Below the pieces are notes generated by a model that was given only the letters and a program-made list of their open reading frames with translations, ran no database searches and had not been told where the DNA came from. A stretch of DNA of 42,527 nucleotides from Bacillota bacterium (GTDB taxonomy: Bacteria > Bacillota > Clostridia > Peptostreptococcales > Anaerovoracaceae), in assembly GCA_021769295.1 (NCBI GenBank), contig JAETTD010000020.1, positions 1 to 42,527 on the forward strand, given 5' to 3'. The position numbers were made by a program, and so were the translations under genes. The first letter of the stretch is position 1. Every line of letters begins with the position of its first letter. Below, in pieces: positions 25,215 to 33,168 of the stretch.

Positions 25215-25928
25215 ATGGATAATTTGCAGAAATTCAGCATTATGGTATGTGATGACGACAAAGAGATAGCAGGAGCAATCGAAATTTATCTTCGCAATGA
25301 GGGGTATAAAGTGTTTAAAGCTTTTGACGGTATCGAAGCACTTGAAATTGCGAAAAGGGAAAAACTGCACCTCATAATAATGGACATCATGATGCCGAAA
25401 ATGGACGGAATACAAGCAACCATGAAGATAAGAGAAGAAAAGAACATTCCCATTATCATGCTTTCCGCAAAGTCAGAAGACTACGATAAAATTACGGGTC
25501 TGAACGTAGGCGCCGATGACTATGTAACCAAACCTTTTAATCCGCTGGAGCTTATTGCCAGAGTCAAATCTCAGTTAAGGAGATATGTCAATCTTGGAAG
25601 CCTTGCAGGAAGCCCTACTCAATCAGGCGTTTATAAATCGGGGGGATTGATTGTAAACGACAACGAAAAGAGCGTGACCTTGGATGGAGAGCAGGTTGTG
25701 GTAACGCCCATTGAGTTTGGAATTTTAAAACTGCTTACAGAAAATGCAGGCCGGGTTTACAGCATAGACCAGATTTACGAGTCTGTCTGGAACGAGCCGG
25801 CATACAGTCCGGAAAACACTGTGGCGGTACATATAAGAAGGATTAGAGAAAAGATAGAAATAGACCCGAAAAACCCAAGATATTTAAAGGTGGTGTGGGG
25901 AATTGGATACAAAATCGAAAAAATTTAA
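25215..25928 (+). CDS. OmpR/PhoB family response regulator
   Basis: A 237-aa protein. The receiver domain (about 1-120) has VCDDDKEI acidic residues, the phosphoacceptor D57 in LIIMDIMMPKMDG, and the conserved Lys in YVTKPFNPLEL. The C-terminal winged helix (about 140-235) carries VVTPIEFGILKLL and NTVAVHIRRIREKIE. The end WGIGYKIEK is the family's usual end. The kinase gene starts inside its 3' end, making a cognate pair. Target genes unknown; the cell-wall genes immediately upstream are candidates. Confidence 0.95.
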   Translation: MDNLQKFSIMVCDDDKEIAGAIEIYLRNEGYKVFKAFDGIEALEIAKREKLHLIIMDIMMPKMDGIQATMKIREEKNIPIIMLSAKSEDYDKITGLNVGADDYVTKPFNPLELIARVKSQLRRYVNLGSLAGSPTQSGVYKSGGLIVNDNEKSVTLDGEQVVVTPIEFGILKLLTENAGRVYSIDQIYESVWNEPAYSPENTVAVHIRRIREKIEIDPKNPRYLKVVWGIGYKIEKI

Positions 25929-27540
25929 TTCAGGGAAAACAGCGTATGTGGTACTGTGGTGTTTGGAACTTGTAATCACATCGCTGATAGCCGTAGGGGC
26001 AAGCATTTTCTTTGCATTGCAGAATATGAAATGGATAGATGAGGAAGAAGACCAGTACTATTATTATGCAGGAAAAATTACGGATTACAACGCATATGAC
26101 CGATTGCAGAACATTACGGGAATAGGTTGTATAGTAGGTGTGATAATAGCCGTCGGTCTGCTCATTGTCCTTGCAGTAATGTCAGGAAGAACCGGCAGGG
26201 ACGAATGGGGGAAAATACGTCTCAACTGGTTTGATAGGATATGGTCTGAACTTCAGATTGTAGCAGGAGTAGGGGCTGCCGCTCTGTCAACCATAGCGTT
26301 TAAAGGCTTTTATTATACGTGGCTTCAGGGACACTATCTGGGCATATGGAAAATTACGGATGCCGAGATTTATTCCGTTGGTTTGACAAGGGAAGTAGAA
26401 ACGACCTTCTACATCGCGCTGCTTTTGGCTTGCTTTGCAGCGGTGCTGCTGTGCTTCATGTCCCTTGTAAAAAAGATAAAGGCTAAGCAGTTTTGGGAAA
26501 AATCTCTGCTTGGGGGAGCGTTCTTGGCCATATACAGGAGCATAAAAGGAAGCGAAAAAACATTGCTGAAAGTGGTGGCAGTTCTCATAGTGGGAGCACT
26601 TTTGTCGGCAACATGGATTGGACTGCCGGTAGTGATAATCCTTGTCCTTCTGTTTGTGCCTAAAGCGGTTAGAAAATATGAAGCCGTTAAGAAGGGCGTG
26701 GAAGAAGTTAAAAACGGTAATTTGACATACAAGATACCTATTGAAGAGGATAGTAAAGGCAGAAAAGGCGAGTTTGACAGGCTTGCTGCCGATATTAACG
26801 AAATATCCGAGGCATCTAACATAGCTGTTCAGAATGAGCTTAAAAATCAGCGGATGAAGACGGATTTGATTTCCAACGTATCACATGATTTAAAAACTCC
26901 GCTGACGTCCATGATTTCTTATGTGGACCTCATGAAGAAGGAGGGTCTTGACAGTGAGAACGCTCCTGAATATTTAGACATCATAGACAGCAAGACCCAG
27001 AGGCTGAAAGTGCTGACGGAAAATCTGTTTGAAGCAGCCAAGGCTTCATCGGGAGCCATTCCTGTCAACATAGAGTCCATAGATTTGGCATCGCTGCTTA
27101 CGCAGAGCCTTGTGGAAATGGAAGGAAAGCTTAGCTCAAAGAACTTGGATATTCAGGTTAAAAACAACTGCGAAGATGCCCACGTTATGGCAGACGGACA
27201 GCTCATGTGGAGAGTTCTTGAAAACCTTTTGGGCAATATATCAAAATATGCGTTGGAAGGAAGCCGTGTATATATAAATATGGAGGATATCCATGCCAAG
27301 GGCGAGGGAACAAAGGATATGATACTCATGGAAGTAAAGAACATTTCCAAAGATCCTCTTAACATATCTGCCGACGAGCTTATGGAAAGGTTTAAGCGGG
27401 GCGATGAATCGAGGAACACCGAAGGCAGCGGCCTTGGGCTTGCCATAGCAAAGGATCTGGTTAAGCTTATGCACGGAGTCTTTGAAATCACCATAGACGG
27501 GGATTTGTTCAAAGCGACCGTAATGTTGGAAAAACAATAA
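25903..27540 (+). CDS. Membrane sensor histidine kinase
   Basis: A 545-aa kinase. About six hydrophobic segments lie in residues 13-255 with no large extracellular domain, resembling membrane-stress sensors. A short HAMP-like linker (about 258-310) precedes the HisKA box LISNVSHDLKTPLTSMISY with phosphoacceptor H328. The ATPase motifs are ENLLGNISKYA (N box) and GSGLGLAIAKD (G box). The start is TTG 25903, 26 nt inside the regulator gene; later ATG codons would cut the first transmembrane helix. The stop is 11 nt before array C. Confidence 0.93.
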   Translation: MDTKSKKFNSGKTAYVVLWCLELVITSLIAVGASIFFALQNMKWIDEEEDQYYYYAGKITDYNAYDRLQNITGIGCIVGVIIAVGLLIVLAVMSGRTGRDEWGKIRLNWFDRIWSELQIVAGVGAAALSTIAFKGFYYTWLQGHYLGIWKITDAEIYSVGLTREVETTFYIALLLACFAAVLLCFMSLVKKIKAKQFWEKSLLGGAFLAIYRSIKGSEKTLLKVVAVLIVGALLSATWIGLPVVIILVLLFVPKAVRKYEAVKKGVEEVKNGNLTYKIPIEEDSKGRKGEFDRLAADINEISEASNIAVQNELKNQRMKTDLISNVSHDLKTPLTSMISYVDLMKKEGLDSENAPEYLDIIDSKTQRLKVLTENLFEAAKASSGAIPVNIESIDLASLLTQSLVEMEGKLSSKNLDIQVKNNCEDAHVMADGQLMWRVLENLLGNISKYALEGSRVYINMEDIHAKGEGTKDMILMEVKNISKDPLNISADELMERFKRGDESRNTEGSGLGLAIAKDLVKLMHGVFEITIDGDLFKATVMLEKQ

Positions 27541-27550
27541 AAAGAGGGAC

Positions 27551-27771
27551 TGCCGTAAATCTTAAATTTTCTTTGAATTGCGGCATTTTAATCACGGTGA
27601 TCGGGCTCAAATTGCCGTAAAGTTCGCAATTTCTTTTAAATACGGCATTTTATAAGCCGTAAGAAGGGTAAAACTGCCGTAAATTTGAAATTTTTCTTAG
27701 TTCACGGCATTTTGGCGGGAAATAAGGTAACAAAAGTGCCGCAAAAAGGAGATTTTCTTGAATTTGCGGCA
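27551..27771 (+). repeat. Tandem hairpin array C (four 35-nt units, 62-nt period)
   Basis: Units begin at 27551, 27613, 27675 and 27737, each 35 nt with exact 27-nt spacers. Unit 2 is identical to unit 2 of array B (35 of 35). Unit 1 differs by one base, unit 3 by three and unit 4 by six, and the spacers are also alike. Similarity to B runs on to about 27798. The array begins 11 nt after the histidine kinase stop, in a 326-bp gap before convergent nadE; the remainder holds a terminator. Confidence 0.95.
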
Positions 27772-27821
27772 CTTTGCAATTCAGGCGATTGCGGAGACGC
27801 CATTTCGGTCGATTTTTCAGT

Positions 27822-27846
27822 CGGCTGTGCAACAGCCGCCTTTTTG
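27822..27846 (+). terminator. Rho-independent terminator after array C
   Basis: CGGCTGT (27822-27828) pairs with ACAGCCG (27832-27838) around a 3-nt loop, followed by CCTTTTTGCTT. It lies between array C and the convergent nadE stop. Confidence 0.7.
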
Positions 27847-27866
27847 CTTAAATCGGTTACCGGAAA

Positions 27867-28607
27867 TTACCGTGGTTTGTACTCAAAACAGTCCATAAAT
27901 TTCAGCTTAAACTGATTTGCCTTATGAAGCCTGTCGATGCGTGCCTTGGTTTCTAAATCATCTATCTGCCCAGTTCTTATATACCTGTCCAATACTTCGT
28001 AAGTAAACCCGAGATTTTCTTCGTCTGTCTTAGGCTGAAGGCCGTCTATCGGCGTTTTGTCCACAAACATGGAAGGAAGTCCCAGCTCTCTGCCTATGGC
28101 TTTTACCTCCTGAACGGTAAGTTTGCTCAGAGGGCTGAAATCTCCTGCACCGTCGCCGTAGCGGGTCGCATATCCCACCCAGTCTTCGCTCAGATTGCAT
28201 GTGTTGGCCACACGGCCGCCCAGCGATTGGGATACTGCATAAGTGGCAGCCATTCTGAGGCGGGGCGGCAGGTTTGTTACGGTCTGTACTTCAACCTTCG
28301 GAAGGTTGGCGTTCAGCTGATTCATGAGACCGTCAAAGCAGTCTTCGATATTTATTTCGTAGCTTACGATACCCAAATGTTCTACCAGCGCTTTTGAAAC
28401 ATCTATATCGAACTGTTCACCCTTTGGGAGAAGCACGCCGATTACCCTGTCTTTACCCAAGGCTTCTACGCAGAGTGCCGCTACCACGGAGCTGTCCTTG
28501 CCTCCCGAAATGGCAACGATAGCATTGCATTCCGGTCCGTTTGCCGAAAACCAGTCTCTTATCCAATTAACTATATCGTCTTTAACTTTACCTGCATTAA
28601 ATTCCAT
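27867..28607 (-). CDS. nadE: Ammonia-dependent NAD+ synthetase
   Basis: A 246-aa enzyme that amidates nicotinic acid adenine dinucleotide to NAD+. The ATP pyrophosphatase P-loop AIVAISGGKDSSVV is near residue 37, and GDGAGDFSPLSKLTV, typical of NadE, lies in the middle. There is no N-terminal glutaminase domain, so free ammonia is the expected nitrogen donor. An in-frame ATG exists at 28631, but AGGAGG on the minus strand sits just upstream of ATG 28607, which is preferred. A minus-strand TATAAT lies at 28638-28633. Confidence 0.94.
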   Translation of the reverse strand: MEFNAGKVKDDIVNWIRDWFSANGPECNAIVAISGGKDSSVVAALCVEALGKDRVIGVLLPKGEQFDIDVSKALVEHLGIVSYEINIEDCFDGLMNQLNANLPKVEVQTVTNLPPRLRMAATYAVSQSLGGRVANTCNLSEDWVGYATRYGDGAGDFSPLSKLTVQEVKAIGRELGLPSMFVDKTPIDGLQPKTDEENLGFTYEVLDRYIRTGQIDDLETKARIDRLHKANQFKLKFMDCFEYKPR

Positions 28608-28729
28608 AAATTTAATTCCTCCTATGAACATTATTATAAACGATTCTCGAAAAAAGAAAATGGATTTTCACAAAGAAAATTTACATAATAACCGAAATTT
28701 GTGAATCACCGGCATGGTTGGTATGGTTT

Positions 28730-28850
28730 GTATACGTTTTGGGGCAAAACCGGGTACAAAGTATACGAAAACGCCGGAAAGGTATACCCTGAGTATACCT
28801 ATTAGGCAAAACCGTATACAAAGTACCACAAAACCCGAAAAAATGTATAC
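28730..28850. promoter_or_regulatory. Symmetric, helically phased array of six GTATAC sites
   Basis: GTATAC occurs at 28730, 28761, 28782, 28793, 28814 and 28845. Spacings are 31, 21, 11, 21 and 31 bp, mirror-symmetric about 28790 and close to 3, 2, 1, 2 and 3 helical turns. GGTAC at 28753-28757 and GTACC at 28823-28827 are also mirror images about the same centre. It lies in the 449-bp gap between divergent nadE and yhaM. Related GCAAAA-CCGGCA words continue to about 28925. It looks like an operator for a cooperative DNA-binding protein. Confidence 0.8.
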
Positions 28851-28944
28851 CGAAAAGCCCGGCACGCAAAATCCGGCATGGAAAAGTTCGTAGTGCAAAA
28901 GCCCGGCATAGAGCGGCAAAAAAACATTGAAACCCGCCCCAACT

Positions 28945-28963
28945 TATGGTAAAATTTTCCATA
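28945..28963. promoter_or_regulatory. Inverted repeat upstream of yhaM promoter
   Basis: TATGGTAAAATTTTCCATA is a 19-bp near-palindrome with TATGG and CCATA arms, centred about 45 bp upstream of the yhaM -35 box. Possible regulator site. Confidence 0.4.
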
Positions 28964-28975
28964 GAGAGGCAAATC

Positions 28976-29001
28976 GCAAGGTTAAGATTCTAAAACCTTG
29001 C
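28976..29001. promoter_or_regulatory. Perfect 8-bp inverted repeat overlapping the yhaM -35 box
   Basis: GCAAGGTT (28976-28983) and AACCTTGC (28994-29001) are perfect complements with a 10-nt gap. The right arm overlaps the -35 hexamer, a typical repressor position. Confidence 0.45.
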
Positions 29002-29026
29002 GGCTATGCGGCTTTTGTTGTATAAT
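28998..29026 (+). promoter_or_regulatory. Sigma-A type promoter of yhaM
   Basis: TTGCGG (28998-29003) and TATAAT (29021-29026) have a 17-bp spacer. Transcription would begin near 29033, which excludes an upstream in-frame start at 29006 and supports ATG 29057. Confidence 0.65.
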
Positions 29027-29056
29027 AGCCAAAAGGATTATGACAAGGCGGACAAT

Positions 29057-30022
29057 ATGAAAGAAATATTTATAAAAGAACTGAGAAAAGACCAGGAAAT
29101 AACAGAATTTTTCATGGCAAAGACCATCGCCATAAAGGTAGGGTCCAACGGCAAACAGTATTTGGATATTATGCTGGGAGACAAGACCGGTGAAATTTCG
29201 GGCAAAAAATGGGACGTCAGCGATTCCGAATACCCGTCTCTTAAAGCCATTGAAGAAAAATCAATCGTTAAGATAAAAGGTATAGTCACAGAATGGGCAG
29301 GCCAGCTTCAGCTGAGAGTTCAGCGCATAAGAGTAGCCAACGTCAATGACGAGCAGGAGATGTGCGATTTCGTCAAAGCCGCGCCGGAAAAACCGGAAGA
29401 TATGTATGAGTATATCTGCAATGTGACAGCTGAGATGAAAGACGCCGACCTTAAAAAGCTGTGCAACAAGCTTTTAACCGACAACAAGGAGAAACTCATG
29501 TATTATCCGGCGGCTCAGAAAAATCATCATGCAGAGCTTGCGGGACTTCTTTATCATATGAAGCGTATGCTTATGACAGGAGAACGGGTTTGTCAGGTTT
29601 ACACCAATCTGAATAAAGACTTGGTTATGGCGGGAGTGATACTTCACGATATGGAAAAACTCAACGAAATCAATGCGGATTCGGACGGAATCGCCACCGG
29701 ATATTCCTTTGAAGGGCAGATGCTGGGGCATATAATACAGGGAGTAAAGACTATCGACAGATTGACTATGGAGCTGGGCTTCCCGAGAGAAAAAGCCATT
29801 ATGGTGGAGCATATGATTTTGGCTCACCATTATGAGCCGGAATTCGGAAGCCCCAAAAAGCCGCTGTTCCCTGAAGCAGAAGTGCTGCACTATCTGGACA
29901 TTTTAGATGCAAGGATGTTTGACATGCAGACGGCCTTGGAGGCGACGGAAGCAGGCAGTTTCAGTGAAAGAGTGTGGACGTTAGACAACCGAAAACTTTA
30001 TAAACCCGTTGAAGGAGAGTAA
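29057..30022 (+). CDS. yhaM: 3'-5' exoribonuclease YhaM family (OB-fold plus HD domain)
   Basis: A 321-aa protein. The N-terminal OB-fold (about 10-95, KTIAIKVGSNGKQYLDIML) is followed by an HD phosphohydrolase-type domain with H in NHHAELAGLLYHMKRM, the HD pair in VILHDMEKL, and later AHHYEPEFGSPK. This matches YhaM, a Firmicute exoribonuclease (about 314 aa) acting on RNA and ssDNA ends. AAGGCGG precedes ATG 29057. It is followed 5 bp later by the cca homologue, consistent with a small RNA-metabolism operon. Confidence 0.92.
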   Translation: MKEIFIKELRKDQEITEFFMAKTIAIKVGSNGKQYLDIMLGDKTGEISGKKWDVSDSEYPSLKAIEEKSIVKIKGIVTEWAGQLQLRVQRIRVANVNDEQEMCDFVKAAPEKPEDMYEYICNVTAEMKDADLKKLCNKLLTDNKEKLMYYPAAQKNHHAELAGLLYHMKRMLMTGERVCQVYTNLNKDLVMAGVILHDMEKLNEINADSDGIATGYSFEGQMLGHIIQGVKTIDRLTMELGFPREKAIMVEHMILAHHYEPEFGSPKKPLFPEAEVLHYLDILDARMFDMQTALEATEAGSFSERVWTLDNRKLYKPVEGE

Positions 30023-30027
30023 AAAAC

Positions 30028-31350
30028 ATGTTAGTGAAATTACCCAAAGAAGTGAATAAAATTATGACGACCCTGCAAAACGAAGGGTTTGAAGTGTATG
30101 TTGTAGGAGAGTGCGTAAGAGATTCCGTGCTGGGAAGAAACCCCTTCGGCTGGGATTTATCAACCAACGCCGGGATTGATGATTTGGAAAGACTTTTTCC
30201 TGAAGCCAGAGTCCTTAGCGAAAGATTAGGCGTGATAAGAGTAGAATTTATCGAGGAAGTTTTGGATAAAGACGGAGATGCAGTCGGAGAGACGGGAATT
30301 ATAGTCGATGTTTCCACATACAGAAACAGAGGAGCTTCTGCAAAAGCCCTTCCGGGAGAGGCAGCAGACTGCAAGACCATAGAGGAAGATTTAACGGGCA
30401 GAGATTTTACAATCAACGCCATAGCCGACAGCCAGAACAAATATGTGGACATATTTGAAGGCAGAGAAGATATAAGAAAAAAACTTATCAGAACCGTAAC
30501 GGATGCTCAGGTATCCTTCCGTGAAGAACCGCTGCTCATGTTTAAAGCCATAAGACTTGCAGCGGAACTGGGCTTTGATTTGCATAAGAGCACTTATGAG
30601 GCCATACTGAACAATCATCAGCTGGCTGATACCGTAAACCCGGAAAAACTCAGGGATGAACTTACGCTGATGCTGTCAGCGGAACACGCAGGTAAAGGTC
30701 TCAATATGCTCATGGACACAGGACTTGTGTCCGCCATTCTGGGTAAAGAAGTGGTGGAAAGCCTGACCCGCAGAGAAATGCAGGATTTGACTACTCTGGG
30801 AGAAAATATAGACAAGACAAAACCTGTGGAAGAAAGACGTCTGGGGCTGTTCTTTACTTGCGTGGACAAGAAAAAAGCAAGACCGGCAATCGAAAGACTC
30901 AAATTCGACGAAAAAACGGAGCAGCATCTCATAGACGCCATAAACGACCTGCCTAAATTGTATTTTACGGCGACAAAACCGGCTCTCAAGAAGTTCATAT
31001 ATGACAGAGGCTGGGAAAGATATGATTATCTGGCAAATATGGAAAAGGCGCAGAGAATCATATTTGAATATTTCTCGGACACCAAGATAAAGAGTAAGCT
31101 GTTCATGCTGGATGAAATCAAAAAATACAGAGAACCTATTTTCCCTGAAGATTTGGCGATTGACGCCAATGATTTGATTGAAGCCGGAATATGCACCAGA
31201 GATAACGCGGACAAAATGCTGTCGATGCTTACGGAAGAACTTCACACGCATCCGAGAAAAAACACCAGAGAAGAACTGCTGAAACTTGCCAAGTTATACA
31301 GCAAAAATAAGATAGCGGCAATGTTCAGAGGAATACACCTGTGGAAGTAA
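30028..31350 (+). CDS. CCA tRNA nucleotidyltransferase family protein with altered active site
   Basis: A 440-aa class II nucleotidyltransferase, clearly homologous to bacterial CCA-adding enzymes: VGECVRDSVLGR, TGRDFTINAIA, FREEPLLMFKAIRLAAELGF, NPEKLRDEL and a late HD-like region. Several normally invariant positions are changed. The GG of the GGxVRD motif is G27-E28. The metal-binding DxD reads G41-W-D43 (codon GGC where GAC would be expected). Two arginines of the EDxxRxxR helix are Leu and Lys. It may have lost activity or changed function, or the true CCA enzyme is elsewhere. The reading frame is intact, so it is not an obvious pseudogene. Confidence 0.85.
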   Translation: MLVKLPKEVNKIMTTLQNEGFEVYVVGECVRDSVLGRNPFGWDLSTNAGIDDLERLFPEARVLSERLGVIRVEFIEEVLDKDGDAVGETGIIVDVSTYRNRGASAKALPGEAADCKTIEEDLTGRDFTINAIADSQNKYVDIFEGREDIRKKLIRTVTDAQVSFREEPLLMFKAIRLAAELGFDLHKSTYEAILNNHQLADTVNPEKLRDELTLMLSAEHAGKGLNMLMDTGLVSAILGKEVVESLTRREMQDLTTLGENIDKTKPVEERRLGLFFTCVDKKKARPAIERLKFDEKTEQHLIDAINDLPKLYFTATKPALKKFIYDRGWERYDYLANMEKAQRIIFEYFSDTKIKSKLFMLDEIKKYREPIFPEDLAIDANDLIEAGICTRDNADKMLSMLTEELHTHPRKNTREELLKLAKLYSKNKIAAMFRGIHLWK

Positions 31351-31366
31351 ACTTGTAAAGGAAACT

Positions 31367-33166
31367 ATGGAAAATATAGGCATAGACGAAAACATAACAA
31401 AGATAAGCCAGGTCACCCCGGAGGTGACCTTGTTTTTACGGAATTTGGGATTTTCAAATTATTATATAATAAAAATCTTTGCCCTTGTGGGAGACGCTGC
31501 AATAGGGCTGACGGAGGATAATCCTTATTGGCTTCTGGATGAATTTCCCATGATGAAATTTGCCCGCATAGATGAAGCGGCAGCTGCTATGGGTATTGAA
31601 AAAGACAGCTTTTACAGAATACAGGCAGCTGTTAAACACGGGCTGGGGGCTTACGTCAACAGAGGCCATACCTTTGTGCCGGCAAAGGAGTTTTGCGCGC
31701 AGATAGGGCAGTTTCTGGACCTTAGCAGTCAAATCGTCACGGATGTGGTGGAAGATATGGCGCTGGTGGGAGAACTGCAGCTTACGGTTTTGGACGGTCA
31801 GGAAGTCCTGTACTTCTACGGCTACTACAGAACCGAATGTCAGGTTGTGAGTAAAATGGCCGAGCTTGCAGAGAAGGGGGCAAGACCCGTAGCCGTAAAC
31901 GTTGACGCCATAATCAGAAAGGCAGAAAGCGAAAGCAATATTACTCTTTCCGGGCAGCAGCGGGAGGCGGTTAAAAACTCATTGGAACACAGCGTTTCCA
32001 TAATAACCGGAGGACCGGGAACAGGAAAGACTACCATTATAAACACCCTAATTAAAATCATGGAAGAAAGCGGTCTGGATGTAGCCGTTGCTGCGCCTAC
32101 GGGTAGGGCTGCAAAGCGTATTGCGGAAACCAGCGGCAAACCTGCCATGACGGTACACAGGCTTTTAGAATATTACTATGATGAAGAAGCGGGGCATATG
32201 GCCTTCGCAAGAAATCAAGCCAATCCCCTTGATTATGATGCGGTTATCATAGATGAAACCTCCATGATGGATTTGATGCTTATGGGGACTTTGTGCAAAG
32301 CGTTAAAACCGGAAAGCAGACTGATTCTGTCGGGCGACGCCGACCAGCTTCCTTCGGTGGGAGCAGGCAACGTGCTCGGAGATTTTATCGAAAGCGGATA
32401 CATATATACGTCCAGACTGACGGAGATTTTCAGACAGGCAGAGGAAAGCAATATAGTTACCAATGCTCACAGAATAAACAGGGGCGATTATCCCGTATAC
32501 GGTGGGGACTTTCTGATTATTGAAGCAGATAAGCAGCAGGAGATTCTGGAGAAAATCACAAAGCTGGCAACAAAGTGGCCGCTGGACAGGGTACAGGTTC
32601 TCACCCCCATTAAAAAAGGCATACTGGGAAGCGTAAATCTGAACACATATCTTCAAAAGGCTTTTAATCCGCCGTCAGAGGAGAAAAAAGAACTTAGCTT
32701 CGGCGAACGCATCTATCGCTGCGGTGACAGAGTGATGCAGATTAAAAACAATTATCGCCTCGAATATAAAAAGAAAGACGGCAGCACCGGAAAAGGAGTC
32801 TTTAACGGCGAGACGGGCATGGTTGCGGCGGTCTACAATGAGGATAAAAAAATCGTCGTGTGCTACGATAACGAGCGTTTTGTAGAATATCCGTATATCA
32901 AACTTGACGAAATCGAGCCGGCATACGCCGTAACTGTGCACAAAAGCCAAGGAAGCGAGTTCCCGGTGGTAATTATACCCATGAGCTGGTTTCCGCCGGC
33001 GCTTGCCACACGCAATTTGATTTATACGGCCATAACCAGGGGAAAGAATCAGGTGATAATCGTGGGGAGAAAGAATTATCTTAACGCTATGGTGGATAAC
33101 GTTCAGGCAGGCAAAAGAAATTCGGGTTTAAAGATTAGGCTTACAAACATGTATGAAGGGATTTGA
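31367..33166 (+). CDS. recD2: RecD2-like 5'-3' DNA helicase, short form
   Basis: A 599-aa superfamily 1B helicase. Helix-hairpin-helix repeats occupy about 20-200, Walker A GGPGTGKTTIINTL about 215-228, Walker B VIIDETSMMD, motif III LILSGDADQLPSVGAGNVLGD, and the C-terminal TVHKSQGSEFPVVII and YTAITRGKNQV. RecD2/YrrC proteins are usually 700-800 aa and carry an N-terminal OB domain of about 100 residues; that part is absent here. AAAGGAA precedes the ATG. The next gene, comF, begins 3 nt after its stop. Confidence 0.92.
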   Translation: MENIGIDENITKISQVTPEVTLFLRNLGFSNYYIIKIFALVGDAAIGLTEDNPYWLLDEFPMMKFARIDEAAAAMGIEKDSFYRIQAAVKHGLGAYVNRGHTFVPAKEFCAQIGQFLDLSSQIVTDVVEDMALVGELQLTVLDGQEVLYFYGYYRTECQVVSKMAELAEKGARPVAVNVDAIIRKAESESNITLSGQQREAVKNSLEHSVSIITGGPGTGKTTIINTLIKIMEESGLDVAVAAPTGRAAKRIAETSGKPAMTVHRLLEYYYDEEAGHMAFARNQANPLDYDAVIIDETSMMDLMLMGTLCKALKPESRLILSGDADQLPSVGAGNVLGDFIESGYIYTSRLTEIFRQAEESNIVTNAHRINRGDYPVYGGDFLIIEADKQQEILEKITKLATKWPLDRVQVLTPIKKGILGSVNLNTYLQKAFNPPSEEKKELSFGERIYRCGDRVMQIKNNYRLEYKKKDGSTGKGVFNGETGMVAAVYNEDKKIVVCYDNERFVEYPYIKLDEIEPAYAVTVHKSQGSEFPVVIIPMSWFPPALATRNLIYTAITRGKNQVIIVGRKNYLNAMVDNVQAGKRNSGLKIRLTNMYEGI

Positions 33167-33168
33167 GA

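Noticed and set aside
13146-27771. The regular 35-nt repeat / 27-nt spacer arrays as CRISPR arrays
   Set aside because: Repeats differ within each array, spacers are homologous between arrays B and C, copy number is fixed at four, and no cas gene is present.
28730-28850. GTATAC cluster as chance AT-rich sequence or a plain restriction-site cluster
   Set aside because: Mirror-symmetric spacings in whole helical turns and the matching GGTAC/GTACC pair are not expected from base composition or from restriction sites.
29006-29056. Longer YhaM start at 29006
   Set aside because: The TATAAT at 29021-29026 would lie inside the coding region; the family length fits ATG 29057.
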